A stretch of 64,000 bases of DNA from positions 434,001-498,000 of the forward strand of contig QRFJ01000507.1 in NCBI GenBank assembly GCA_006176705.1. The letters run 5' to 3'. Position numbers and translations under genes: made by a program. The stretch is from Cocos nucifera (Eukaryota; Streptophyta; Magnoliopsida; Arecales; Arecaceae). The stretch's first letter is position 1. The number at the start of each line of letters is the position of its first letter. Positions 1 through 11,753 of this stretch are shown piece after piece. The notes below the pieces were generated by a model. The model was not told the origin of the DNA and did no database searches. It saw only the letters and a list, made by a program, of their open reading frames with translations.

Positions 1-1
1 T

Positions 2-3000
2 TTTTCTGTTGATTTTATTGTTCTTGATATGGAAGAAGATTATGATGTACCCCTTATTTTAGGGAGACCCTTTTTAGCTACTGGAGGAGCTTTAATAGAT
101 GTTCAACAAGAAAAATTAATTCTTAGAGTCCAAGATGAACAAGTTACTTTTAATGTTTTCAAAGATACTAAACATCCTGATGATAATCAAACTTATTTTC
201 TAATTGATATTATTGACAATCCATTATATGAGAATTCTGTAGAAAATAGGTTTGAGGACTAAAATTGTTAGAAGGAAGATATTAAGACCTTTTGTAGAAT
301 GCTATTACTTTGACAGGTTTAATGAAAGAAAAGTTATTAAGAGTGCTAAAGAAACATAAGAAGGCATTTGGATAGACCATTGCAGACATCAAAGGAATTA
401 GTCTCTCAATTTGTATGCACAAAATTCTCATGAAGGATAACTATGAGCCTATGGTCCAACCCCAAAAAAGACTCAACCCTAAGATGCAAGAAGTAGTCAA
501 AAAGGAGATAATCAAGCTACTTGATGCAGGTATTATTTATCATATCTTCGATAGTTCATGGATGAGTCTTGTTCAAGTAGTTCCTAAGAAAGGTGGGATT
601 ACTGTAGTTTAAAATAATAATAATGAATTAATTTCTACTAGGACTGTTACTGGATGGAGAGTATACATGGATTATAGAAACTTAAATGATGCAACTAGAA
701 AAGATCATTATCCTCTCCCATTCATTGATCAGATGTTAGGGAGGTTAGCTGGACATGTTTTTTACTGCTTTCTAGATGGTTATTCTGGTTATAATTAAAT
801 TGCCATAACACTTGAGGATCAAGAGAAATCTACTTTTACATATCCTTATGGTACATTTACTTTTAGAAGAATGCCGTTTGATTTATGTAATGCACTAGCT
901 ACTTTTCAATAATGCATGATGGCTATTTCTTATGATATGATTAAAAAAAAATTTAAATATTTATGGATGATTTTTCCATATTTGGATCCATATTTGATAA
1001 ATGCTTGCATAACTTATCTCTTATTTTACAAAGATGTGAGGATACTAATCTTATCTTAAATTAGAAGAAGTGTAATCTGATGGTACAAAAAGGCATAGTG
1101 TTAGACTACAAGATTTCATGCAAAGGGATTGAAGTGGATCGAGCTAAGCTTAAGGTGATTGAAAAATTACCCATATCGATCTCAATTAAGGCTATTAGGA
1201 GCTTTTTGGAGCATACTGGATTTTATCATCGATTTATAAAGAACTTCTCTCTAATTTCTAAATCTCTATCTAAATTATTATATAAAGATGTCTCTTTTCA
1301 TTTTTCTGATGAGTATTTGCAGGCATTCAACACTCTCAAGGAGAAGCTAGTCAGGGCACCTATTATGGTAGCATCAGATTGATCCCTACCTTTTGAGTTG
1401 ATGTGTGATGCTAGTGACACAGCCATAGGAGCAGTACTTAATCCAAAAAAGGATAAGATTTTTCAAACTATATACTATGCTAGCCGCACTTTGACTGAAG
1501 CCCAATAAAAATATGCAACCACAGAAAAAAAGCTTCTAGTAGTATTTGCATTAGATAAATTTTATTCTTATCTTATTTTATCTAAAGTTATTATATGCAC
1601 CGATCATACAGCTCTAAACTATTTTCTTACCAAAAATGATACAAAATTCAGATTGATCATATGGATTCTTTTGCTATAAGAGTACAATTTAGAGATTAAG
1701 GATAAAAAGGGCATAGAGAATTCAGTTGCTGACTACCTTTTCAGATTGAAAAACATCATAAAGAAGTAATTAGATATTTACCCTATCAAGGAGGAATTTC
1801 CAGATGAGCGCCTTTATGCTATATCAGGTAGAATATTTTCATGGTATGTCGATATTATTAACTACTTGGTTGGTAAGATTCTTCCACTTGGTCTTTCTTT
1901 TCTACAAAAGAAAAGGTTCTTATCTATTGTCAAATATTATTTTTGGGATAAATCCTTCTTGTATAAGTGTTGTGCAGACCAGGTCATTAGAAGATGCATT
2001 CCAAAGGAAGAAATAGAGAAAATTCTGCACCATTATCATGATCAAAAGGTAGGAGGACATTTCAGCCCAACTATAATAGCTTATAAGGTTCTTCAATCAG
2101 GTTTTTATTGGCCCTCTTTAGTTAAAGATGCTCATACTTATGTCTCTTCATGTGACCGCTGTCAAAGAACTGGAAATCTCTCTAGGAGACATGAAATGCC
2201 TTTAAACAATATTCTTGTGTGTGAAATTTTTGATGTTTGGGATATTGATTTCATGGAACCTTTTCCTAGTTCTTTTTCAAATCAATATATCCTTGTGGGT
2301 TGTAGATTAGGTTTCAAAATGGATAGAAGCAGCAGCTTTCCCAACTAATGATGCTAAGATAGTTGTCAAATTTTTGAAAAAGCATATTTTTACATGTTTT
2401 GGCACTCCTAGAACAATCATTAGTGATGGAGGTACACACTTTTATAATAAATAATTTAAAAATCTATTAAACAAATATGGTGTCACTCATAAAATGGTTA
2501 CCCCATATCATCCACAAACTAGTGGTCAAGTAAAGGTGTCTAATAGGAAATTAAAAAAAAAATTAGAAAAAACTATAAGTGCATCTAAGAAAGACTGGTC
2601 ATTAAAATTAGATGATGCATTGTGAGTATATAGGACTGCACATAAAACACCTATTGGTATGTCCTCATATAGGCTACTCTTTGGTAAAGCATGCCACCTC
2701 CCTGTTGAGTTAGAATATAAAGCATATTGGGCCTTGAAAATCTTTAACTTTGATATACAAGATGCAAGAAAGAACAAGTTGATGCAAATGAATAAGATGG
2801 ATGAATTTTGCCATGATGCCTATGAGAATGTCAGGATCTATAAAGAACATACTATGAAATGGCATGATAACTATATTATAAAAAGAGAATTCTATAAGGG
2901 ACAGCAAGTTCTCTTGTATAGTTCATGGCTACATTTGTTTCCAAGAAAGCTAAAATCAAGATGGACAGGTCCCTATCCAATTACTAAGGTATTTTCATAT

Positions 3001-3069
3001 GGAGCAGTAGAGATCTTTGATGAATCAAAAGATACCTTCAAGGTAAATAGTCACAGGCTAAAAAACTAG
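2..3069 (+). pseudogene. gypsy pol polyprotein (PR-RT-RH-IN), decayed
   Basis: This is the pol of an Athila-like element, which would have cleaved the polyprotein, copied RNA into cDNA and inserted it. Protease ends at 2-262 (ILGRPFL). RT starts near 300, with RRLNPKM-like and VVPKKGGITVV motifs at about 455-610. Its active-site F-M-D-D box is at 960-971, in another frame after a frameshift near 945. RNase H follows at about 1385-1770 (LMCDASD, YATTEKKLL, CTDHTA). Integrase runs from about 1990, with an HHCC zinc finger ending in CDRC at 2149. Its catalytic Asp codons are 2247-2249 and 2425-2427, and the third residue is Lys (2533-2535) instead of Glu. A chromodomain is not seen. Stops interrupt it at 610, 796, 910, 1381 and 2623 among others. 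It is dead. Confidence 0.9.
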
Positions 3070-4200
3070 ATTGGTAGAAGTTTAGAGAAGGAGAAGGAAG
3101 CATTCTAATTGCAAGATCCAACCTAGAGGCTCAAGAAAGTCAAGCTAAAGACTATAAATCAAAACTACTAGATAGGTTATTTCTTTTCTTTTTAGTTTTA
3201 CTCATTTCTCTTTTTTTTATTTTTTAGTAAATTCTTATTGCTTTTTTATTGCGTTGGTGTGTGTTTTCAATTTTGCAGAGAAAGAAAAAGGAGCTCAAGC
3301 CAGTTCGCAAAGCTTCAAAGAACCAGTCTGAACTTATAGTACAGGTGTATTCTTTTCTGTCTCTTATTGCATCTTTACTTTTTCTTTCTCCATTGAGATA
3401 ATGTAGAATAAGTTAGGGGGTAAGAAAAATCTTTTTAAACCATATGTCAAGAAGAAAATCTTAAGCAAGATAGACTAGGAAAAGTGATAAAAGTTAGAAG
3501 TATTTGCTAATGAATGTAATGAGTTAAAGAAGTAGATTAGGTGTTCAGACCTTTAGCAGCCTACTTAGGTCACGTAAAGACTATTAGCATTTCTAATTGC
3601 ACATGCATACTAACAAGGCAAGGTATGTATTGATTATAAGGCCAACTGAGGATTCAATTATCACTAAAAATTGATAATTAATATATATTTTAATCAAAGA
3701 AACTTGAATTTAAGGAAAGAGCTACCTGCCTAAAATAAAGTACAAAAGATAGAGTATATATGGATTGCCCAAAGCTTAGTAACTAGATCTCTGCACCTAG
3801 GTCAAGTGTGGAGGTTCACGTCAAATGGTAGAGGAAAGGCCAGGATGCTCAACACAAAAAAAAAAATGAGGAAGTGTGAAAGCTACCTTAATTCATGAGT
3901 TTAAATTAAAAATGTATAGAAAATTAATCAAAATAGGTGATAAGGAAAAATATTTTTATCCTTTAAATTAACACTAAAATGCTAAGTTAGTCATCACAAA
4001 TACAAGTATTGTAGATTTTTAGAAATACTCTAAGAAAGTTTCTAATTATACTGACTGCAAAATTGGCTTCTGAAACTCAATGCTTAGTTAGTGATATTTT
4101 CTAAACTTTTTGATCTTTAGTCCTAGCTCTATTTTTATGAAAGAGGATCTTATTGAAATATTGTGATAAATAAAGTATTGCTAAGGGACTAGTAATGACT
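3070..4200 (+). other. non-coding region between gypsy pol and 3' LTR
   Basis: Elements of the Athila group often carry a third, env-like frame here. I find no open frame above about 60 codons and no recognisable protein wording, so such a gene is absent or erased. The stretch is AT-rich with several purine-rich runs, and simply links the pol stop to the polypurine tract. Confidence 0.6.
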
Positions 4201-4210
4201 AAGTTGGGGG
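4201..4210 (+). promoter_or_regulatory. polypurine tract of the gypsy element
   Basis: AAGTTGGGGG sits directly before a TG that starts a long AT-rich LTR-like sequence. This is the usual place for the plus-strand primer of reverse transcription. Confidence 0.7.
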
Positions 4211-6034
4211 TGTGATAAGTGCTAAAAATACACTAATAAAAATATTAAATTATAAAATAAATTAACTTATTTTTAAGAAATTAATATTTTTATTAATCTT
4301 ATATAGAAAAGAAGGCTGTCAATAGGAAGAGCTTAATTTTTTGGTTCAAATAAAATAAATTTCAAGCAAAACGGACTTCAAACGAGCCCAGAATCAATTT
4401 TCAAAGGAAATAAATAAATATATATATAGCTGGCTGGTTCAGTTTAAATTAGCTCAACAAACCAACCCGACCGCCCACTAAACCATTCGTTGATGCCCTA
4501 CTGATGCATCGCTGACATCAAAAATTTTTGCAGCATACGGTGGACCACTACAGTAAGAGACCAGGAGCACGATGGGGATTTCACACGGCAACGCGCACTC
4601 AAATTGGCTGAAAGCTTGATGGTGTATGGTGAACCTAGCTCACGATCGGTCTACATGGGAAGAAGGCTTGATCCAACGGTTGAAGGCACTAGGATTTGAT
4701 CGGATGGATTGGATTAAGGCGCTGATGGATAGTAGATCTGGTAGTCGGTCAAGATCCAATGGTGGCTAGGGGTTCCTAATTTTTAACTAAAGCTTTGAAG
4801 CTTCTTGTGCACCGGCAGATAGTCTAGAATCAATTATCAGAGAAGATCTGATAGCTGAGCTTAATTCTGACTTGAATTAAATTTTTTTAAAAAAATTTTA
4901 AATAATTTTTGATGCGTTGGATGTCGATCCAAAGGCTAGAAATTGCCAGAGCTCTCTTCAACTGATTTCAGGAGTTTTAAACCCAATTTCAATGAGATTT
5001 CTGACCAAAAGCTAATTAAAAGCCTATTGTCGAGGGTTTGAGGAGAGGGAGAATAGAGAGCCTAGGAACAGTAGAGAAGAGAAAGAGGAGAGAGGGTTTG
5101 AGAGGAGATTTTAGAGAGAACCTGGGAGAGAGATAGAGAGCTAAAGGGGAGAACAGAGAGGGAGGTTGAGAGTTATTTTTTCTTTCTTTGTTCTTCTTTC
5201 TTTGTTCCTTCTTCATGGTTCATCTTTGACATCCAGCATATTGATCAAGCAGCTCTTTTTCATCAAGTTTTCCACACCAAGAGCAATGGACGACCAATTT
5301 CAGCAATAAACAAATTTTTGTTTGAATTTTTACATACTTTTTATTTTAATTGCTATTTTTGAACCTTTTGCCATGAACTAAATTTATTTTACTAAAGCTA
5401 AGGTGTAGCCATTCTTTTGATGTAATATTCAGCATGATTTGCTTTTAATTTTATATTTTATTCATGAAAAATATATAAATCTATTCTTAATATTTTTAGA
5501 TTACTGACCATCTTCTAATTGATTTGATGGACATAGATGATACGGACCAAGTACGTCTATGTCGATGCTTCTTGATTTATATACCTTGTATCATGAATCA
5601 AATTAGATTTCATATGCATGCAAAAATTTTAGTATACTTTGGATGCAGCGTATTTTAATTAGAGGATTTCACAAAACTTAAAGCATTAGTATTTATTTAA
5701 TTATGCTTGGACCAAAGAATAGTTAATAAATATTCATAGTTTTGCTATGCCTGGATCAAAGGATAGTGAATAACCTAAGAAACTCCATCAAATGAAATAA
5801 AATTAACCTAATTACCTGAATATTGTATTGATTGAGTTGGTGAATCAATTGCCTTAGTAACCTATTGCTCTTGAGTTTAAATCCTAAAAATTATACACTC
5901 ACTATTTTCTTATAATTTATTAATTTATTTTTTTATTTTTTTTATTTTTATTAATTCTCATAAAACGATCTTCTAAATAAAACTTAGGAAAAAAAGGATT
6001 GGAAAATAAGTACTCAAAATATTCTTTCCTGTAC
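4211..6034 (+). repeat. gypsy 3' LTR (right end truncated)
   Basis: The LTR starts with TGTGATAAG right after the polypurine tract (the exact start may be the TG at 4213). A TATA-like run, TATATATAGC, lies at 4421-4430. A GA-rich block fills 5030-5170. A clean CA end with a following primer-binding site is not visible. Instead, family-A copia LTR sequence takes over near 6034 (GTACTAGCAT). The right end is therefore probably lost in the junction. No second copy of this LTR is in the window, so divergence cannot be judged. Confidence 0.7.
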
Positions 6035-6432
6035 TAGCATGCTGTACTGATTTTCTGCATCGAACTTCATATTAGAGTTCTAGGCTCGTGTGGACGACTC
6101 CTAGAGGTTGGACACATGTGCGGCTCATGACTTCATCCTCATGCCCAGATCAGTAAGTTAGAATATCTAACTTGTACAGGTAATAGATCTAATCTATTGA
6201 TTTCATACCTGCATTAGATGTAGTGTAGATCTAGGTTAATGTGATCAATCTTTTCTTCTTCTTTATATTTTTAATTTTTAATTTAATATCATATCTTGAT
6301 CATATAATAGATCTGAGATCTATATATTTATATATTTATTTAAATAAATATTTAATTTATTTAAGTCTTTCGCTGTCTGATCTTTAAAAAGCTTTAAAAT
6401 CTATCCGTGAAACCCTAAATCTAGTTCCTTCA
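6035..6432 (+). repeat. family-A 5' LTR, 3' end only (copy 1)
   Basis: It matches 13850-14248 of the complete family-A LTR almost base for base (the GTACTAGCAT start, a TGCTGACTG-like block, a TAATAGATCTGA block) and ends in TTCCTTCA just before the primer-binding site. About 2.1 kb of the LTR is missing on the left, where the gypsy LTR sits instead. This copy therefore has lost its own promoter. Confidence 0.85.
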
Positions 6433-8407
6433 ATTGGTATCAGAGCCTAGGTTCTTATTACATAATTTTTATGTATATTTAAATTATTTCTTATATTAGA
6501 TCTAATTTATGATCTAATTATTAAATCAAAAATTAAAAATCTAGATCTCGTAAACTATCATAAGATTGTTCTGCTGTAAGATTTACCCCTTACAGTAAAA
6601 AAGTTATCCTAGTTCATGATGATCTACTCTTAATCATAAATTTATTAAATTTAATCTAATTTTATTTATAATTTAATAGATTTAAAATAGTTTTAAATCT
6701 AAAAATAAAATTTTTAGATTGTATGGACTACTATAAGGTTATCCTGCTGTAATGTTTATCTCTTACAGTGGAAAGGTTGACCTAATACGTGTTAATCTAA
6801 AATATTAATTATAAAATTTTAGATTAGATCTAAGAGATTTTATGATTTGATTAAAAATATTTTAATCTAATTTTAATCATCATAAATATGTTAGATTTGA
6901 TCTAACTTGATTTATGATTGATTGGTGTTAAAACTATTTCAATTGCATGAACCTATTTAGATTAGATCTAAAATAGTTTCATGTTTATTTTACTTGCATA
7001 TTGATTATGAATCAAACATGCAATTTGGTTGATAGAACCATATTATAAAAATATTTTATAAATATTAAAATTATTTTTAAAAAGCTAAATTCCAACCCTC
7101 GGTCCAAAACTTAATTAAGAATTAAGAAGTTGTTTGATTAGGTTCTAGGATTGTAAATTAAAGATCCGATGACACGAATCATAATACATTGGGTTAATGG
7201 GTTAGTGAGGATTAGATCCATTAATTAGGTTAGACCTAAGGTTAGATTAAAGAATAAACTTAATTAAAGAATTGACTAAATCTAATCAATTATTGTCTTA
7301 GATTAAGTCAAGGATTCTCTATATCAATTATAATAGTTATAGTTGGTCAAGTCCATGTCTTTAACAAGAACCAAATAGACTTGATTCTTGGCTAAGAGGT
7401 CTAGCTCGAACTGTTAGGTTGATCTAATCAAGACTAATTAAACCAGTTGGTGTCTAAGGTAAGTTTGGCACATACGATCGATGGTTTTTAATTGGCAACC
7501 CGCTTACCTGATCATTTTCGATGGTTCTAAGGCAAGCTTTGGCAGACCCTTCCATCGATCTCACTTACCTGGCCTTCTTGGTGAGATTGAGTTTTGATCA
7601 GATCACTTGACAATTTGAGTTGACCCATGTCAACTAGGTAAATCAGTGTGACTGATTTAGGTGCTCCTAGACCAATCTGTTAGTGGTCTCCCTTAAGCTG
7701 ACTTGGTGAAGCCAGTAGGAGGATCATGATAAGCTGGTTAATCTGACCTTTTCTCTAAATCAAATTAATTAAATTCTCTAAAAAATTATTAGATCCTTAA
7801 AATAAAATAATTATGGTGATAACTAGATCATAGCCTCCCATTAAGTGGATGATAATGGGTCCATTAGTTGGATAATCATTAGAGGCCCATAGGCATGGTG
7901 CTTATCCGCTAATGAAATTATCATTTATAACATGATTTCTTGGCCGCGTCTCTCTAAATGGTGGTTAGACTGACCAACCATAGTTGGACTTAATTATTCA
8001 TTTATTAGGTGGACCAAGTATGATCGTGTTAATGGTTGGACCTAATCGAAACTTTCAATGAAGGCCCTAGCCTACTGAAAAGATACCTGAGGTAAAATTA
8101 AATTATTAAAAATTAGTTGGAGAAATAATTGGTTATGAATCTACACTTAGATGTACATAGGTTGACCAACCATAGTTGGACTTGTGAACAGTCTATGTGG
8201 ATTCTAGAATCCACTAAGGAATTAGGATAATTCCTTGAATTGGAGGTAGAGGCTACCAATTCAAATAAAATAATGAAAGAAACCTTTTGATTAAAGTCCA
8301 AATCTTTAGATTTAATGAATCAATTACTAATTAGGCTTTTGATTTTTCTTTATGTAGTTAAACCCTAACCACAGTTGTTCCATTCATTTTTAGACAGTAA
8401 TTAACTT
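6433..8407 (+). other. 2-kb leader of family-A copy 1 with paired hairpins
   Basis: Between the primer-binding site and the first recognisable codons (8408) are almost 2 kb with no gag-like reading frame. The family-B and family-C elements here have their gag N-terminal domain directly before the zinc knuckle; family A does not. Near the start are two related segments about 173 bp apart. Each has a short hairpin: CTGTAAG (6574-6580) with CTTACAG (6589-6595), and CTGTAA (6747-6752) with TTACAG (6763-6768). The region ends in a pyrimidine-rich stretch plus TAG (about 8340-8360) that could act as a splice acceptor, which is a guess. The same leader is in copies 2 and 3. Confidence 0.75.
6435..6446 (+). 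promoter_or_regulatory. primer-binding site, initiator Met tRNA (copy 1)
   Basis: TGGTATCAGAGC, the standard plant copia primer site complementary to the 3' end of initiator methionine tRNA, two bases after the LTR end TTCA. It is a perfect match to the usual 12-mer. In copy 2 the same site has decayed to TAGTATCATAGT (14251-14262), and in copy 3 it is TGGTATCAGAAC. Confidence 0.92.
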
Positions 8408-11400
8408 ATGGGACCCAACTTCGATAATAAGTATCGAAAATTAAATGTTGTTCAACAGCACGAAGTGATTTATGCTGGGTCTCTATGTCCAATTTAAACA
8501 TAAGATCTAAAAATAACCTAGATCAGGCAAAGTGCTTTCATTATAAGAAGCAGGAATATTAGAAGAGGAACTGTCCTCAGTATCGTGATTCCCATGATCC
8601 CAACAGGCTGAATAAAAGAGATGAGTAAGTAGTTGCTGATCAAGGATGTTATATGATAACATCTTGTAATTTCTCTATTTGTGATACTTCTACTTAGGTA
8701 TTGGATACCAGAAGTTCAGTCCATATTTACAATACGTTGCAAGAACTTCAAATTAGTAGAAGATTTAAGAATAATGAGCGATTCCTGAATGTTGGAGATA
8801 GAATGTCTATTCCAGTTCTAGCTATAGGAATAGTTTAACTTATTCTCAAAACTAATATCATTTCTTTAAATGAATATCATTATTGTCCTTCCTTTTTGAT
8901 GAATATAATCTCTGTTAGCCTTTTGGCCAAGGATGGTTATCATTTATCTATAAAGAAAGATTATTATGATATCATTATGAATGATGTTACAATAATGCAA
9001 GGATAACAAAAAAATGATATTTATATTTTATCACAGCCTGTGAGTGTAATGTATACTTCTAGAAAATACCTTAGATTAGATAATGTCTCTGATATCTACC
9101 TATGGTATTGTAGGCTAGGTCACATTAACAAGAACAGGATAAATAGGTTGATCCAAAAGAAAATCCTCGAAGTCTGTGTTTGTGAATCACTTTCAACCTA
9201 TGAGTTCTATCTTCTTGAAAAAATGACCAAATCATCTTTTACTGAAAAGAGTGAAAGAGCTACTGAGCTCTTAGATCTAGTACATACTAATGTACGTGGA
9301 CAAATGAGCATAGGTGTCAGAGGTGGATATTTTACTTCATAACTTTCGCAGATGATCTATCCAGGTGCAGATATATTTATCTGATGAAACATAAGTCAGA
9401 TTCATTTGAAATGTTCAAAAGATTTCAAAGTGAAGTAGAAAAATAAACTGAGAAGAATATTAAAACTCTTTGATCAGATTGAGGAGGTGAATATCTATCC
9501 AATCAATTTTTGACATATCTAGGAGAAAATGGGATTCTCTCACAATGGACTCCTCCTAGGACACCACAGCATAATGGTGTATCGAAAAAGAAAAATCGAA
9601 CCTTGTTGGATATGGTTCGATCCATGATGAATTTTGCTAGTCTATCTATTTCATTTTGGGGTTATGCTCTTGAGACTGCATGTTATATTTTGAATAATAT
9701 ACCGAGTAAATCCATCGTAAAGACTCCATATAAGATATGAACTGGACGTAGGCCTACACTCTAACACCTACGAGTTTAGGGTTATCCGGCCCATGTCAAA
9801 CATTTGCATACAGATAAGCTTGGACTTTGTTCTGATAAGTGTGTGTTTATAGGGTATCCCAAAGAAAGTAAGTGTTACTATTTCTACCATGCTGAAGAAC
9901 CAAAGGTATTCGTCAGCCTTAAGGCAATCTTTTTTGAAAAGAAGTTCCTTAATGAAGAAACTATTGCCTCTAAGGTTGAACTTGAGAAAGTTCAATAGGT
10001 AGAAAAATCGACACCTATAGCTAAACTAGAATCGGATTTGATTAGATCAAATTCAAAGTCCAATGTACCTGCACCATTAGGGTATTCTGGTAGTACTGCA
10101 TCAGCTGGATAGATACTACAATTTTTTGGTTCGGGATGGTGATCCCATCAAACTCGATGAGAATGATGAGGATCCAATCACCTACATGGATGCTATGTAG
10201 AGACCTAATTCTGAAAGATGGCTTGAGGCCATGAAATTTGAAATGGAGTCCATGAAGGTCAATGATGTATGGATATTGGTTGACCAACCCGAAGGAGTTA
10301 AACTCATTGGGTGTAAATGGGTCTTCAAAAGGAAGAGATGCACAAACAGAAAGATGGAGACTTATAAAGCCCGTCTAGTTGCTAAGGGGTATCGTCAACA
10401 TCATGGTATTGACTATGACGAGACATTCTCTCCTGTGGTAATGCTCAAATCCATTCAGATAATGCTTACGATTGTTGTCCATCTGAACTATGAGATCTGG
10501 TAGATGGATGTGAAGATAGCTTTCCTGAATGGAGAGTTGACTGAAGAGGTGTATATGATACAACTTGAGGGGTTTACATCCACAGATGAGTCCAAGGTGT
10601 GCAAGCTTTAGAGATTCATTTATGGACTGAAGAAGGCACCTAAGAGTTGGAACATGCATTTTGATAAAGTGATTAAAACGTATGGCTTCATTAAGAATAG
10701 AGAAGAGCCATGCATTTATAAATGGGCAAATGGTCCAGCAATAGTATTTCTTGTCTTGTACGTGGATGACATTCTCTTAATCAAGAATGACATCCCCACA
10801 CTCTAAGGAATAAAAGTTCGGTTGCCATCACAGTTCTCCATGAAGGACTTGAGAGAAGCATCCTACATTCTAGGGTTGAAGATCTATAGAAATAGATCTA
10901 AGAGAATGGTTATCTCAGTCCACATACATAGATACTATACTAAAGAGATTTAGCATGAAAAATTTCAAAAAAGATTATCTTCCGATAGGCCATGAAATTT
11001 TTCTCTCTAAAAAGGATTGTCTGACAACTCCTGAAGAGAGAGAGCATATAAGTAAAGTTTCATATACTTCGATAGTGGGATCTATCATGTATGCCATGAC
11101 ATGTACAAGACCAGATGTGGTATACTCACTAGAAGTAGTGAGTAGATACCAATCTGATCTTGAAGAAAATTACTAAAAAGTGGTTAAAGCCATACTTAAG
11201 TATTTGAGAAATACTAAGAATCAATGATTGATTTATGGTAAGTCAGATCTAAAACTTATGGAGTTTACAAACTCTAGCTTTTAATCTGACCATGATGACA
11301 GCTGAAGCGTATTGGGATATATCTTTACTCTGAATGGTGGAGCCATCTGCTGGAAGAGTTTCAAGCAGCATACTATGGCAGACTCTATTTGTGAAGCAGA

Positions 11401-11740
11401 GTATGTGGTAGCATCAGATACTGCAAAGAAAGCTGTGTGGCTAAGAAAGTTTATCATCGAGCTTGGAGTGGTATCCTCTCTTGATGGTCTAGTCCTGCTC
11501 TACTATGACAATACTAGTACCATTGCTCAAGAGAAAGAACCGAAGGCACACCAGCAGACAAAGCACATTCTACACCGCTTCCACCTAGTCTGAAAGATCG
11601 TGGATCGAGGTGACATCGACCTTCAAAAGATCGATAGAAAGGAGAACCTGGCCGATCCTTTCACTAAAGCCCTAACGATAAAGGAGTTCGACAACCATAA
11701 GTCGAAGATGGATATTAGATACTATGCCGAGTGGCTTTAG
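8408..11740 (+). pseudogene. copia family-A pol polyprotein, copy 1
   Basis: It starts at ATGGGACCCAAC, which all copies share. The zinc knuckle (8527-8575) has lost its second Cys (CFHY) and has a stop after the fourth position. Protease (about 8700) reads LDTR instead of DTG. The GAG_pre-integrase domain is at 9030-9270 (YLWYCRLGHI). The integrase core follows, with the catalytic Glu replaced by Lys at 9585-9587 in the HNGVSK motif. RT spans about 10200-10950 (GCKWVFKRK, LVAKGYRQ, DYDETFSPV), with an intact YVDD box at 10759-10770. RNase H spans 11310-11740 and keeps the C-terminal ADPFTKAL motif and the end AEWL. Stops include 8695, 9444, 9738, 10609 and 10804; there is a frameshift near 10910. 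An N-terminal gag domain is not visible upstream. Confidence 0.9.
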
Positions 11741-11753
11741 GATAAGTAAAAGT

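Larger units (their letters stand above)
1..6034 (+). mobile_element. Ty3/gypsy retrotransposon, Athila-like, 3' part
   Basis: The element enters from the left edge, so its 5' LTR, gag and the start of protease lie outside. Inside are the end of protease, reverse transcriptase, RNase H, integrase, about 1.1 kb of non-coding sequence, a polypurine tract and a 3' LTR. The order RT-RNase H-integrase is that of Ty3/gypsy. The protein wording (ILGRPFLATGG in protease, ADIKGISLSI before RT, GKACHLPVELE after integrase) is typical of the Athila group as I know it. The 3' LTR seems to be cut at about 6034 where family-A copia sequence starts. Class is certain; the lineage is likely. Confidence 0.88.

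Noticed and set aside
5016..5216. 66-codon minus-strand frame in the gypsy LTR
   Set aside because: It comes from a GA-rich tract, and has no domain or conserved counterpart.
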